DNA from: Pseudochelatococcus lubricantis
GTDB lineage: Bacteria; Pseudomonadota; Alphaproteobacteria; Rhizobiales; Beijerinckiaceae
Direction of reading: 5' to 3'
DNA length: 64,000 bases
Assembly (NCBI RefSeq): GCF_011762225.1
Contig: NZ_JAASQI010000005.1
Location: 62,001 to 126,000 of the forward strand
Part shown: piece after piece, positions 27,406 to 36,158 of the stretch
Position numbering within the stretch: the first letter of the stretch is position 1
Layout of the letters: each line of letters starts with the position of its first letter
Translations under genes and position numbers: made by a program
Notes under the pieces: generated by a model
Database searches by the model: none
Seen by the model: the letters and a program-made list of their open reading frames with translations, nothing else
Told to the model about the DNA's origin: nothing

Positions 27406-27993
27406 TTACACATCCGCTTTGGCGGCTTTCGTCCTCTCTACCGCGCGGCGCAGGAAGCTCACCAGCCGTTCGCCGCCGATCTCGACCGGCCCCGTGTTCA
27501 TGATGGTGAGATCGGGCATGAGGACGGCACTCAGCTTGCGGTTCCGTTCGAGGCGGGCGGCGATGCTGGCGCTCGATTCGCGGCCGCGCTTGCGCAGCCG
27601 TTCCGTAATAATGGCGGGCGGCGCGGTGATCAGCACCACGAAAACGTGTTCGAACAGATCGAAAACCTGCGGGACGACGGCGCGGGAGACGTTGCACACC
27701 GCGACCTTGCCGCCCGCGATCGCTTCCGCGACGCTCAGTGGCAGGGCGTAGCTCAGGCCGTGCGCTTGCCAGTGAAGGGCGAAGGCGCCGTCACGGACGC
27801 CTTCGTCGAACGCGGCCTGGGTGATGGTGTCGTGATCTTCCGAATCGTTGCTCGCCCGCGTCACCAGCCGGCGCGGAAAAACGACGTCCGCGTCGTCGGC
27901 AAGTCCCGCGCGTGCCTTCGCCAGCAAGCTGTCCTTGCCCGCGCCGCTTGGTCCGACAATGCAGACGAAGGCGCCTGTGGTGAGATTGGTCAT
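27406..27993 (-). CDS. phnN: Ribose 1,5-bisphosphate phosphokinase PhnN
   Basis: A 195-residue guanylate-kinase-like enzyme that makes PRPP from ribose 1,5-bisphosphate, downstream of C-P bond cleavage. The Walker A motif is GPSGAGKDS (residues 14-22). LVTRAS and [15 protein letters not shown] match PhnN rather than guanylate kinase. It overlaps phnM by four bases and is the last gene of the operon. Confidence 0.95.
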   Translation of the reverse strand: MTNLTTGAFVCIVGPSGAGKDSLLAKARAGLADDADVVFPRRLVTRASNDSEDHDTITQAAFDEGVRDGAFALHWQAHGLSYALPLSVAEAIAGGKVAVCNVSRAVVPQVFDLFEHVFVVLITAPPAIITERLRKRGRESSASIAARLERNRKLSAVLMPDLTIMNTGPVEIGGERLVSFLRRAVERTKAAKADV

Positions 27994-29144
27994 GCTACCC
28001 TGCGCCCCTCACGCCACACCTCCCGAACCACCGGAACATCGCCGGAAATGTGCGCCCGCACGATGTCGGCGCGGAGGCCGGCCTCAAGCGTGCCCCTGTC
28101 GGCGAGCCCGGCCGCCCTCGCCGGATTGGCGGTGACGGTGGCGAGCGCCTTCGGCAGGCTGATTTCCGGCACGCGCCGGGGCAGGTCGAAGGCCGCCATC
28201 AGGAGGCTGGCCGGCACGTAGTCGGAGGACAGAAGGTCGAGAATGCCCTCGCGTGCCAGCGTTTCGGCGGCGATGTTGCCGGAGTGGGAGCCGCCGCGCA
28301 CGACGTTAGGGCCGCCCATCATCACCTGAATGCCGGCGGCGTGGGAGGCCTGCGCGGCTTCCATCGTCGTGGGGAACTCGGCCACCGCGACACCGTCGGC
28401 GACGGCCTGCGCGACGTGCTCCTTCGTGCCGTCGTCGTGGCTCGCCAGCACCGCGCCGTGCTCGCGGGCGAACTCCACCAGCGCCTGCCGGTGCCGGACA
28501 GCGTTGCGCTCGTGCAGGTCGAGGCGCCACGCGATCAGCTTGCTCGCTTCCTCGTCGGAGGCGTCCGACTTGCCCATGTAGTACGTTTTCCAGATGGAGA
28601 TGTCGCGGAACTGCCGTTGGCCGGGCGTGTGATCCATCAGCGACATGAGATGCACGGGATAGCGCGCGGCGTATCCCTCGGCCTGCTCCAGCACGTCCGA
28701 CGACGAGATTTCGCAGCGCAGGTGCGTGCGGTGTTCGGCGCGCAGGTGGCCCGATGCCTTGGCGGCGGCGAGCGCTTCCGACAGCTGCCACAGATCGTCG
28801 TTATCAAGCGACGCGAGGTCGAAGTCCGAACCGACGCGCAGTGAATCGAACACCGTCGTGATGCCGGCCGAGGCGATCTGCGCATCATAGGCCATGACGG
28901 CGCTCAGCGCATGCCAGCGCACGTGGGGGCGCGGAATGAAGTGGCTCTCGATGTGGTCCGTGTGCAGTTCGATCAGGCCCGGCAGCAGGTAATCGCCGCC
29001 GACGTCGAAGCCGCGCTCCGGCGCCCGCCCCTCCCCGATTTCAGCGATCCGGCCTTCCGAAATCGCGATCCAGCCCTGTTCCACCACCCGGTCGGGAAGG
29101 ATGAGGATAGCGTTTTCGAGAATGTAATTGTCAGTCGTTGTCAT
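27990..29144 (-). CDS. phnM: Alpha-D-ribose 1-methylphosphonate 5-triphosphate diphosphatase PhnM
   Basis: A 384-residue amidohydrolase-fold enzyme that removes diphosphate from the PhnGHI product. The metal-binding signature LPGLIELHTDHIESH lies at about 50-64, ASHDDGT near 245, and a late MMGGPNVVRGGSHSGN loop near 290. The ATG at 29144 was chosen; 38 upstream codons lack homology. Its start is 40 bases after phnL with a possible AAGAAGAATC site. Confidence 0.96.
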   Translation of the reverse strand: MTTTDNYILENAILILPDRVVEQGWIAISEGRIAEIGEGRAPERGFDVGGDYLLPGLIELHTDHIESHFIPRPHVRWHALSAVMAYDAQIASAGITTVFDSLRVGSDFDLASLDNDDLWQLSEALAAAKASGHLRAEHRTHLRCEISSSDVLEQAEGYAARYPVHLMSLMDHTPGQRQFRDISIWKTYYMGKSDASDEEASKLIAWRLDLHERNAVRHRQALVEFAREHGAVLASHDDGTKEHVAQAVADGVAVAEFPTTMEAAQASHAAGIQVMMGGPNVVRGGSHSGNIAAETLAREGILDLLSSDYVPASLLMAAFDLPRRVPEISLPKALATVTANPARAAGLADRGTLEAGLRADIVRAHISGDVPVVREVWREGRRVA

Positions 29145-29184
29145 GAAGATTCTTCTTTTTGAGGCTCTCGCGTCGGGGGCCGGC

Positions 29185-29895
29185 TCAGGCGGCATGTGAG
29201 TCGGCGAAGTGGCGAATATCAATGATACGGTCCGCCACCTGCGCGCGCACGTCCTCATCGTGGAAAATGCCGATCATGGCCATCCCGCGGCGCTTGCGCT
29301 CGTTGATGAGGTCGACGACCACCTTCCGGTTGTCCGCGTCCAGGGAGGCGGTCGGCTCATCGAGCAACAGCAGCGGCCGCTCTGCCGCGAGCCCGCGCGC
29401 CACGTTCACCCGCTGCTGCTCGCCGCCGGAAAAGGTGGCAGGCGGCAGCGACCACAGGCTCTCGCGCACGTTGAGCATGGCCAGCAGATGCCGCGCCCGC
29501 GCCTGCGCCTCCTCGGCTTCCACGCCGCCCTCGCGCGCCGCCTCCGCGACGATTTCGAGCGTGGGGACGCGCGGAATGACGCGCAGGAACTGGCTGACAT
29601 ACCCCATCGCCGAGCGGCGCAGCGCCAGCACCCGCCTCGGCGAGGCCGACGCCACGTCGACGTAGGTGCCGCGGTCGTCGACGAGGATGGCGCCGCTATC
29701 GCAGCGGTAGGTGCCGTAGATCATCTTCAGGATGGAGGACTTGCCCGCGCCCGAGGGGCCGCCCAGCACCACGCACTCGCCCGGCTCGACGCTGAAGCTC
29801 ACGCCCGCGACCACGCCGATGCGCGTGCCGCCCTGCAGATGGAGCGTGAAGCTCTTGGTAACGTTGTCGAGAATCAGAACAGGTTGCGTACTCAT
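29185..29895 (-). CDS. phnL: C-P lyase ABC-type ATPase PhnL
   Basis: A 236-residue ABC ATPase with Walker A GGPSGAGKSS (near 40), the signature FSGGEQQRVNVARGLA (near 150), and Walker B LLLLDEPTASLD. PhnL is needed for C-P lyase activity in vivo and binds the core complex with PhnK rather than a transporter. It overlaps phnK by four bases. Confidence 0.95.
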   Translation of the reverse strand: MSTQPVLILDNVTKSFTLHLQGGTRIGVVAGVSFSVEPGECVVLGGPSGAGKSSILKMIYGTYRCDSGAILVDDRGTYVDVASASPRRVLALRRSAMGYVSQFLRVIPRVPTLEIVAEAAREGGVEAEEAQARARHLLAMLNVRESLWSLPPATFSGGEQQRVNVARGLAAERPLLLLDEPTASLDADNRKVVVDLINERKRRGMAMIGIFHDEDVRAQVADRIIDIRHFADSHAA

Positions 29896-30677
29896 GCCGC
29901 CAGCACCGATGAAACGAGAAGTTGGGTATAGGCTTCGCGGGGGTCGTCCAGCACCTGATCCGCCAGGCCGGCTTCGATCACGTGACCCGCGCGCATGACC
30001 ATAATTCGGTGAGACAACAATCGTGCGACGGCGAGGTCATGCGTGACGATAATCACGGCGAGCCCCATCTCGCGCACCAGGGAACGCACCAGATCAAGCA
30101 ACCGCGCCTGCACGGAGACGTCGAGGCCGGAGGTCGGCTCGTCCATGAAGACGAGGCGTGGTCCCGTCACCAGATTGCGTGCGATCTGCAAGCGCTGGCG
30201 CATGCCGCCGGAAAAGCTCCGCGGCGTGTCATCGATGCGCGCGGTGTCGATCTCGACCCGCTGCAGCCAATCGCCCGCCGTGGCGCGGATGCGGCCGTAA
30301 TGGCGGCTGCCGACCGCCATCAACCGCTCACCGACGTTGCCGCCGGCGGACACGCCCATCCGCAGGCCCTCGCGCGCATCCTGCCGCACGAAGCCCCAGT
30401 CCGTGCGCAGCAGCAGCCGGCGCTCGGACTCCGACAGGGTGGCGAGATCGCGCGTCTCTCCGTCGCGCATGCGGTAGAGCACGGTGCCGCAAGTCGGCGC
30501 GAGTTCGTTGGCGAGCAGCGACAGCAGCGTGGACTTGCCGGACCCCGATTCGCCGACGATGGCCAGCACCTCGCCTTCGTAGAGATCGAAGCTGACGTCG
30601 GCGCAGCCGATGCGGTTGCCGTAATATTTGGTCAGGCCGCGTGTCGAGAGCAGCGGCCGGTCGTCGTCAACGCTCAT
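29892..30677 (-). CDS. phnK: C-P lyase ABC-type ATPase PhnK
   Basis: A 261-residue ABC ATPase: Walker A GESGSGKST (near 42), FSGGMRQRLQIARNLV signature and LVFMDEPTSGLD Walker B. It resembles oligopeptide-transporter ATPases but is the known partner of the PhnGHIJ core, where it docks on PhnJ. The ATG at 30677 overlaps phnJ by 11 bases; upstream frame extension is the phnJ shadow. Confidence 0.95.
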   Translation of the reverse strand: MSVDDDRPLLSTRGLTKYYGNRIGCADVSFDLYEGEVLAIVGESGSGKSTLLSLLANELAPTCGTVLYRMRDGETRDLATLSESERRLLLRTDWGFVRQDAREGLRMGVSAGGNVGERLMAVGSRHYGRIRATAGDWLQRVEIDTARIDDTPRSFSGGMRQRLQIARNLVTGPRLVFMDEPTSGLDVSVQARLLDLVRSLVREMGLAVIIVTHDLAVARLLSHRIMVMRAGHVIEAGLADQVLDDPREAYTQLLVSSVLAA

Positions 30678-31590
30678 TCGCCTGCCTCCCGCCATTCGCG
30701 CCCTCGCCCTTCCAGTCCGGCGACATCGTGCCCGTGAAACCCTGCGCGCGCCGCTCCTCGCAGAAGTCCGTATCGGAACACACGAACATACGCCCGCCCC
30801 GATCGTCGAGCACGACTTCGTCGAGGTAGACGCCCTCGGCCCCACACAGGGCGCAGGGCGTCGCGAACTGCTGCACCCGGAACGGGTGGTCCTCGAAATC
30901 GAGGCTGCGGACATTGGTGTGCGGCGGCACGGCATAGATGCGCTTTTCACGGCCTGCGCCAAAGAGTTGCAGCGCTTCGCTCATATTCATTTTAGGATTG
31001 TCGAACTTCGGGATGGGCGAAGGATCCATCACATAGCGCCCCGCCACCTCCACCGGATAGGCGTAGGTCGTGGCGATGTGGCCGTGGCGCGCGATGTCCT
31101 CGTAGAGCTTGACCTGCATCAGGCCATAGTCCTTGAGGGCGTGCAGCCGGCGCGTCTCGGTCTCGCGCGGCTCCAGAAACCGCAGGGGCTCGGGAATCGG
31201 CACCTGATAGACGAGGATCTGCCCCGCCTTCAGCGTGTGCTCCGGAATGCGGTGGCGCGTCTGGATGATGGTGGCCTCCGCGGTGTGCGTCGTCGTCGCG
31301 ACGCCCGCGGTCTTCGCGAAGAACTTGCGGATCGATACGGCGTTCGTGGTGTCGTCGGAGCCCTGATCGATAACCTTGAGCGTATCGCAGCGCCCGATGA
31401 TCGCGGCCGTCACCTGCACACCGCCCGTGCCCCAGCCGTACGGCATCGGCATCTCGCGCGAGGCGAAGGGCACCTGATAGCCGGGAATGGCGACCGCCTT
31501 CAGGATCGCGCGCCGGATCATGCGCTTCGTCTGCTCGTCGAGATAGGCGAAGTTGTAGCCGTGGGTCGGCCCGGTCTCTGCAGCGCTCAT
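30667..31590 (-). CDS. phnJ: Alpha-D-ribose 1-methylphosphonate 5-phosphate C-P lyase PhnJ
   Basis: A 307-residue radical SAM enzyme that cleaves the carbon-phosphorus bond. The C-terminal cysteines fit Cx2C-x21-Cx5C: CALC, then 21 residues to the third Cys, then five to the fourth, matching the iron-sulfur cluster and catalytic cysteine arrangement of E. coli PhnJ. The N-terminal GYNFAYLDEQTKRMIRRAILKA is also typical. It overlaps phnI by four bases. Confidence 0.97.
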   Translation of the reverse strand: MSAAETGPTHGYNFAYLDEQTKRMIRRAILKAVAIPGYQVPFASREMPMPYGWGTGGVQVTAAIIGRCDTLKVIDQGSDDTTNAVSIRKFFAKTAGVATTTHTAEATIIQTRHRIPEHTLKAGQILVYQVPIPEPLRFLEPRETETRRLHALKDYGLMQVKLYEDIARHGHIATTYAYPVEVAGRYVMDPSPIPKFDNPKMNMSEALQLFGAGREKRIYAVPPHTNVRSLDFEDHPFRVQQFATPCALCGAEGVYLDEVVLDDRGGRMFVCSDTDFCEERRAQGFTGTMSPDWKGEGANGGRQANER

Positions 31591-32687
31591 TCCCGCGCCT
31601 CCTCTTCTACCCGCTCTTCCCGCGCCGCGTATTCCGCGCGCATGCGGCGGACGAGTTCGAGTTCGGCCTGGAAATCCACGTAGTGCGGCAGTTTCAAATG
31701 CTCCACGAAACCTGTCGCCTGTACGTTGTCACAATGGGATAGAACGAATTCTTCATCCTGCGCGGGAGCGCCGCTCTCCTCGCCGAACTCGTGCGCGCGG
31801 AGCGCCCGGTCGACCAGCGACATCGCCATAGCCTTGCGCTCGCCCTGTCCGAACACGAGGCCGTAGCCGCGCGTGAACTGGGGCGGTTTGTCCGCCGAGC
31901 CCGTGAACTGGTTGACCATCTGGCATTCGGTGAGACGGACGTTGCCGAGCGGCACGGGAAAGCCCAGTTCCTCGGGCACGAATTCCACCGCCACCTCGCC
32001 GAAGCGGATTTCGCCCACAAAGGGATGCGTGCGCCCGTAGCCGCGCTGGGTGGAATAGCCGAGCGCCAGCAGAAAACCCTCGTCGCCGCGCGCCAGCACC
32101 TGCAGGCGCTGATCGCGCGAGGCCGGAAACTCCATGGGCTCGCGGGTGATGTCCGGCGCGGGCGCGTCGTCCGCTCGCGTCTCGCGCTCGATCAGGCTTT
32201 CGCCGTCGAGCAGGTCCGTCACCCGCGGTGCGACGACGGCGTCGCCGGCGTCGGCCCGTGCGGGTTCCGGCACCTCGGCCCCGGCCTCCAGCAGGAAGTC
32301 GATCAGGCGATGCGTGTAGTCGAACGTCGGCCCCAGCACCTGCCCGCCCGGCAGGTCCTTGTAGGTCGCCGAGATGCGCCGCTCGATGGCCATGGCCGAC
32401 GTGTCGAGCGGCACGGACTGGCCGAAGCGCGGCAGCGTGGTACGGAAGGCGCGCACCAGGAAGATCGCCTCCACGAGGTCTCCGCGCGCCTGCTTGATGG
32501 CGAGCGCCGCGAGTGCCGGATCGTAGAGGGAGCCCTCCGCCATGACGCGCTCGGCCGCGAGCGTGAGCTGCCCGGCGATCTGCGCCGGCGTGATCTCGGG
32601 CACCTCCGGAGCGCCGCGCCGCGTGTGGGCGAGCAGCGTGTGGGCGTTGTCGATGGCGGCCTCGCCGCCCTTGACCGCGACATACAT
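31587..32687 (-). CDS. phnI: C-P lyase core subunit PhnI
   Basis: A 366-residue core subunit. It begins MYVAVKGGEAAIDNAH as in other PhnI proteins and carries HCDNVQ-like SHCDNVQATGFVEHLKLPHYVDFQAELELVRRMR near the C-terminus. PhnI has nucleosidase activity and starts the pathway by coupling phosphonate to the ribose of ATP with PhnGHL. The ATG at 32687 was chosen; the open frame runs further upstream. It starts two bases before the phnH stop region. Confidence 0.96.
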   Translation of the reverse strand: MYVAVKGGEAAIDNAHTLLAHTRRGAPEVPEITPAQIAGQLTLAAERVMAEGSLYDPALAALAIKQARGDLVEAIFLVRAFRTTLPRFGQSVPLDTSAMAIERRISATYKDLPGGQVLGPTFDYTHRLIDFLLEAGAEVPEPARADAGDAVVAPRVTDLLDGESLIERETRADDAPAPDITREPMEFPASRDQRLQVLARGDEGFLLALGYSTQRGYGRTHPFVGEIRFGEVAVEFVPEELGFPVPLGNVRLTECQMVNQFTGSADKPPQFTRGYGLVFGQGERKAMAMSLVDRALRAHEFGEESGAPAQDEEFVLSHCDNVQATGFVEHLKLPHYVDFQAELELVRRMRAEYAAREERVEEEARE

Positions 32688-32689
32688 GG

Positions 32690-33310
32690 TCACACCCCTC
32701 CGATAATGGTCGAGGAACGCGGAATGGCGGCGATCCGCCCCGCGCACGCGAACAGGCAATCGACGCCACGCGGGAAGCGTGCGCGGTTGCGCTGCAGCTG
32801 CGCGCGAAAATCGTCCGGCAGCGGTGAGGCGATGAACGCCGCCCGCTCCGCGATGCCCGGACCTTCGAGCACGAAGGCGCGCGCATTGTCCGGTGTCGCG
32901 GCGGCGAGTTCCTCCACCGCGATCACCAGCGTCGTCGAGCGGTCGGGATAGTCCTCCAGCCCCTGCGAGAAAGCGTCGAGCGGCGGCATGTGGCGCGGGT
33001 CGCCGATCAGCGCGAAGGCGCCCTGCGCGGGATCGTCAGTGAGCGGCGCACCCGTGTGGAAACGCAGATACCGGGCCACGGCATCGACTGCCGACAAGCC
33101 CGGATCGAGCCACAGGGAAGCCTCCTGATCCGCCATGGTCAGCGCGATCGCTGCAAGTTCCGGCGTCAGCGGCGCGGGCGGCGCCAGATCGAACGGCATG
33201 CGCCCGATGCTGCCCGGGCGCGCCATGGCGTCCATGAGGACGCGGAACAGAGCCTGCGTCTGGCCCACGGCATCCGTGAAGCCGGCGCCGGATGGGAGAG
33301 TGGCTGTCAT
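32690..33310 (-). CDS. phnH: C-P lyase core subunit PhnH
   Basis: A 206-residue subunit beginning with a typical GFTDAVGQTQALFRVLMDAMARPG stretch and ending in a GVDCLFACAGRIAAIPRS motif. PhnH is a dimeric PLP-transferase-like fold without PLP that joins the PhnG/I/J core. Start overlaps the phnG stop (TGATG). Confidence 0.95.
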   Translation of the reverse strand: MTATLPSGAGFTDAVGQTQALFRVLMDAMARPGSIGRMPFDLAPPAPLTPELAAIALTMADQEASLWLDPGLSAVDAVARYLRFHTGAPLTDDPAQGAFALIGDPRHMPPLDAFSQGLEDYPDRSTTLVIAVEELAAATPDNARAFVLEGPGIAERAAFIASPLPDDFRAQLQRNRARFPRGVDCLFACAGRIAAIPRSSTIIGGV

Positions 33311-33780
33311 CAGTCGTCTCCCCGCACCATGGTGAAGAAATTGACCCGCGTCGCCGCCGTCTGCGCGGCGCGCACCGCGGCCTCCGCCTCAAGACGCGCC
33401 TCGACTTCGGCAAGGGCGGTCTCCACGGCGGCGCGGCGGTTGTCGTCCTGCCACAGGGCGTCGACGATGGCCGCCAGCCGCGCCTTCGTCTGGTCGCGCC
33501 CCAGATGGTAGGCGAAGCCGCTGCGCTCGCCGACCTGGACGGCCGCACGCGACACCGTGGCCTCGCCCACGTTGAAGGGAGCGCCGTCGCCGCCCATGCG
33601 CCCCTGCACCATCACGAGCCCGGTTTCGGGGACGCGAAGATCGGCGGCGGGAGATATCGGCGCGAGCGTGCCGAGTACCGCCTGAAGATCGCTCCGTGTT
33701 GCCGCGGCGCACAGCGCCATGACCCGTCGCCGGGCCCTGAGCCCGGCAGAGTCGGTATTATCGTTTTCAGCGTCAGCCAT
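33310..33780 (-). CDS. phnG: C-P lyase core subunit PhnG
   Basis: A 156-residue subunit with the PhnG features VRVPETGLVMVQGRMGGDGAPFNVGEATVSRAAV-like core (about 60-90) and GRDQTKARLAAIVDAL near 105. It is the first gene of the eight-gene operon. No phosphonate importer (phnCDE) lies in the window, so uptake genes must be elsewhere. Confidence 0.95.
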   Translation of the reverse strand: MADAENDNTDSAGLRARRRVMALCAAATRSDLQAVLGTLAPISPAADLRVPETGLVMVQGRMGGDGAPFNVGEATVSRAAVQVGERSGFAYHLGRDQTKARLAAIVDALWQDDNRRAAVETALAEVEARLEAEAAVRAAQTAATRVNFFTMVRGDD

Positions 33781-33868
33781 TTTTCGTCATTTGATATTGC
33801 AGGTGACAGCGAGATCAGGAACGATAACGCCGCTGCGGTTCGATGCGGGGGTTGCCCGGCGGTTGAAT

Positions 33869-33888
33869 TTGTCTCTATTTATAGACAA
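33869..33888. promoter_or_regulatory. Candidate PhnF operator overlapping a -10 element
   Basis: A 20-base imperfect inverted repeat with arms TTGTCT and AGACAA, 16 of 20 positions symmetric, about 90 bases upstream of phnG. GntR/HutC-type repressors bind such GTCT...AGAC sites. On the minus strand TATAAA (33883-33878) lies inside it, as expected of a -10 box that a repressor would block. Confidence 0.5.
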
Positions 33889-33905
33889 CTCGATCCGGGA
33901 ATCCA

Positions 33906-33923
33906 ATGAAGGTTTGGTGACAG
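33906..33923 (-). promoter_or_regulatory. Candidate Pho box upstream of phnG
   Basis: On the minus strand CTGTCAC, four bases, then CCTTCAT match the Pho box pattern of two seven-base repeats spaced by four (the first fully, the second five of seven). It fits phosphate-starvation control by PhoB. Its distance from the nearest TATAAA is longer than usual. Confidence 0.4.
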
Positions 33924-33974
33924 CGTCATCCGGCGCGGTCTGAGCGGCGGAACGAGTATCGGAACGTATGGGAA

Positions 33975-34778
33975 ATGGACGACCGGCAGATGACGACAGG
34001 AAACGAAGCCCCGGCTTTCGGCGGCATTTTCGAGCCGCCTGCCTCGCCGCTCGTGCGCGGCGAGGGCGTGGCGGCCTGGCGGCGCATCGCTGACGAGATC
34101 GAGGCGGATATCGCGACGCAGCGTCTTGCGCCCGGCACGCAACTGCCGACGGAGGCGCAGCTTTCGGCGCGCTTCGGCGTCAACCGCCACACGGTGCGCC
34201 GGGCGCTGGCGGCGCTGGCGGAGCGGGGACTGCTGCGGGCGAATCAGGGGCGCGGCACCTTTGTCGAGAACAGGCCTCTCTCCTATCCCATCGGTCCGCG
34301 CACCCGCTTCTCCGAAAACATCCTGCGGGAGCATCTGGAGCCCGGTGGCGAGTTTCTCGGCGCGGAGGAAATACCCGCGACTCCGCTGGTCGCGCGCGCC
34401 CTGTCGGTGGTGGCGGCCTCGCCGGTGCTGGCGGTGAGGTCCCGGCGCTTCGCGGACGCCACGCCGGTTTCCTGCGGCGTGATGTATATGCCGCTGCCGC
34501 GCTTCGCGGCGTTCGTCGACACCTACCGCAGCCATCTGGCGGTGACGCCGGCGCTCGCTGCTTGCGGCGTTGCCGACTACCGGCGACTGGAGACGCGCAT
34601 TTCCGCCCGCACGGCGACCGGTGAGGAGGCGGCGCATCTGAACCTCGCGCCCGGCCGGCTGGTCATCACCGCCACCGGCGTCGATGTCTGCGTGGATGGT
34701 GTGCCGATCCTGCTCGCCCAGACGGCGTTTGCGGCCGACAGGGTCGAACTCGTCGTCTCCAGCGACGATCAGTGCTGA
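33975..34778 (+). CDS. phnF: Phosphonate metabolism GntR-family regulator PhnF
   Basis: A 267-residue regulator. The winged helix-turn-helix covers about residues 25-95 (AWRRIADEIEADIATQRLAPGTQLPTEAQLSARFGVNRHTVRRAL), and the C-terminal UTRA/HutC effector domain about 115-262. It is divergent from the phn operon, the usual place for its repressor. The ATG at 33975 has a weak ribosome site; an in-frame ATG at 33990 is an alternative. Confidence 0.94.
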   Translation: MDDRQMTTGNEAPAFGGIFEPPASPLVRGEGVAAWRRIADEIEADIATQRLAPGTQLPTEAQLSARFGVNRHTVRRALAALAERGLLRANQGRGTFVENRPLSYPIGPRTRFSENILREHLEPGGEFLGAEEIPATPLVARALSVVAASPVLAVRSRRFADATPVSCGVMYMPLPRFAAFVDTYRSHLAVTPALAACGVADYRRLETRISARTATGEEAAHLNLAPGRLVITATGVDVCVDGVPILLAQTAFAADRVELVVSSDDQC

Positions 34779-34788
34779 AGCCGCACCG

Positions 34789-36087
34789 ATGAACACGGAA
34801 TCGCTCCTGTTCCAGCTCGGCCTCGCGCTCGCCATCGGCCTGCTCGTGGGCACGGAGAGGCACTGGCGCGAACGTGGAGAGGCGCCGGGCGCGCGCACGG
34901 CCGGCATCCGCACCTTCGGCATCACCGGCCTTCTTGGCGGCCTCGCCGGCGCGGTGGCACAGGCGGCCTCGCCGGCGCCGTCGCTCTCCGCCGCCATCCT
35001 GGCCGGCGCGGTCTTTCTGGCGTTCTCCGCCGTCCTCGGCCTGTTCAAATGGCGCGAGTTGCAGGAGGAGCACGATTTCAGCGTCACCAGCGTGGTCGCG
35101 GGGCAGGCGACGTTCCTGCTCGGGTGCTTCGCCGTTCTGGGCGATCCCGCGACGGCCGGGGGCGCGGCCATCGCCCTCACCGTCGTGCTGGCGAGCCGCG
35201 AGACCCTGCACGCCTTCGTGGCCCGGCTGACATGGCCGGAACTACGTTCGGCGATCTTTCTGCTCGCGATGGCCTTCATCGTGCTGCCGCTGTTGCCGAA
35301 CCGCACGATCGATCCCTTCAACACAGTCAATCCCGCCGAGATCTGGGTGTTCGCGATCGCGCTCGCCGGCGTGTCGTTCGTCGGCTATGCCGCGGTGCGC
35401 CTTTTCGGCACTTCGCGCGGGCCGCTGATCGCCGGCATCGCCGGCGGCCTCGTCTCATCGACGGCGGTGGCGTTGACGTCGGCGCGCGATTCAGTGTCCG
35501 GCACGGCGCCGGTCCAGACCGTCGCCGCCGGCGCGCTGGCCGCGAGCGCCGTGTCGGTCGCGCGCGGCATCGTGCTCGTCATGCTCTTTGCGCCCGCCAT
35601 GTTGTCGACGCTGCTGCCGGCACTCGCCGGCATCGCCGTCGTGCTCGTCTGCGCGGCGATCGTCTGCGCGGTCAGGAGCGTGCCGGATGCGAACGGCGCC
35701 CTGCCCGTGGACGGCGAAGCGCCCGGCCCGGAAAATCCGTTCGAGATCGGCTCGGTGCTCAAGCTCGCCGCGGTCATCGCCTTCGCCACCGTCGCCGCGC
35801 GCGTGGCGGCCGCGGCCTTCGGCGACAGGGGAACGATCGTGGTCTCCGTGATCATGGGCCTCGTCGATATCGATTCCGTCATCCTGTCGATCACCCGTCT
35901 CACCGACGCCACGCTATCGGCGGGCACGCGCGAGCTGGCGATTCTGGCGGCGATCACGACCAATATCATCGCCAAGATGGTCTATAGTGTCGCGCTCGGA
36001 TCGCGGCGCTACGGCCTCCTGATTGCCGCCGTCTCGGTCGCGTCGCTCGTCGCGGGCGCTCTTGTGGCCGCCTTCACACTGGTGTAG
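34789..36087 (+). CDS. MgtC/SapB N-terminal plus DUF4010 membrane protein
   Basis: A 432-residue membrane protein with about 12 helices. The N-terminal 140 residues match MgtC/SapB (QLGLALAIGLLVGTERHWRERGEAPGARTAGIRTFGITGLLGGLAG), and the rest the DUF4010 domain (GIAGGLVSSTAVALTSARDS near 220, VDIDSVILSITRL near 365). The function of this fusion family is unknown. The ATG at 34789 lies 11 bases after phnF's stop, so it may be co-transcribed with phnF; upstream codons in the same frame overlap phnF and are discounted. Confidence 0.9.
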   Translation: MNTESLLFQLGLALAIGLLVGTERHWRERGEAPGARTAGIRTFGITGLLGGLAGAVAQAASPAPSLSAAILAGAVFLAFSAVLGLFKWRELQEEHDFSVTSVVAGQATFLLGCFAVLGDPATAGGAAIALTVVLASRETLHAFVARLTWPELRSAIFLLAMAFIVLPLLPNRTIDPFNTVNPAEIWVFAIALAGVSFVGYAAVRLFGTSRGPLIAGIAGGLVSSTAVALTSARDSVSGTAPVQTVAAGALAASAVSVARGIVLVMLFAPAMLSTLLPALAGIAVVLVCAAIVCAVRSVPDANGALPVDGEAPGPENPFEIGSVLKLAAVIAFATVAARVAAAAFGDRGTIVVSVIMGLVDIDSVILSITRLTDATLSAGTRELAILAAITTNIIAKMVYSVALGSRRYGLLIAAVSVASLVAGALVAAFTLV

Positions 36088-36158
36088 CAAGAAACAAACA
36101 AGCGTTAGGGAACGGCGGGGCCAGCCGTCGGCATACGGAAGCGTGCAAGAGGTGAAAG

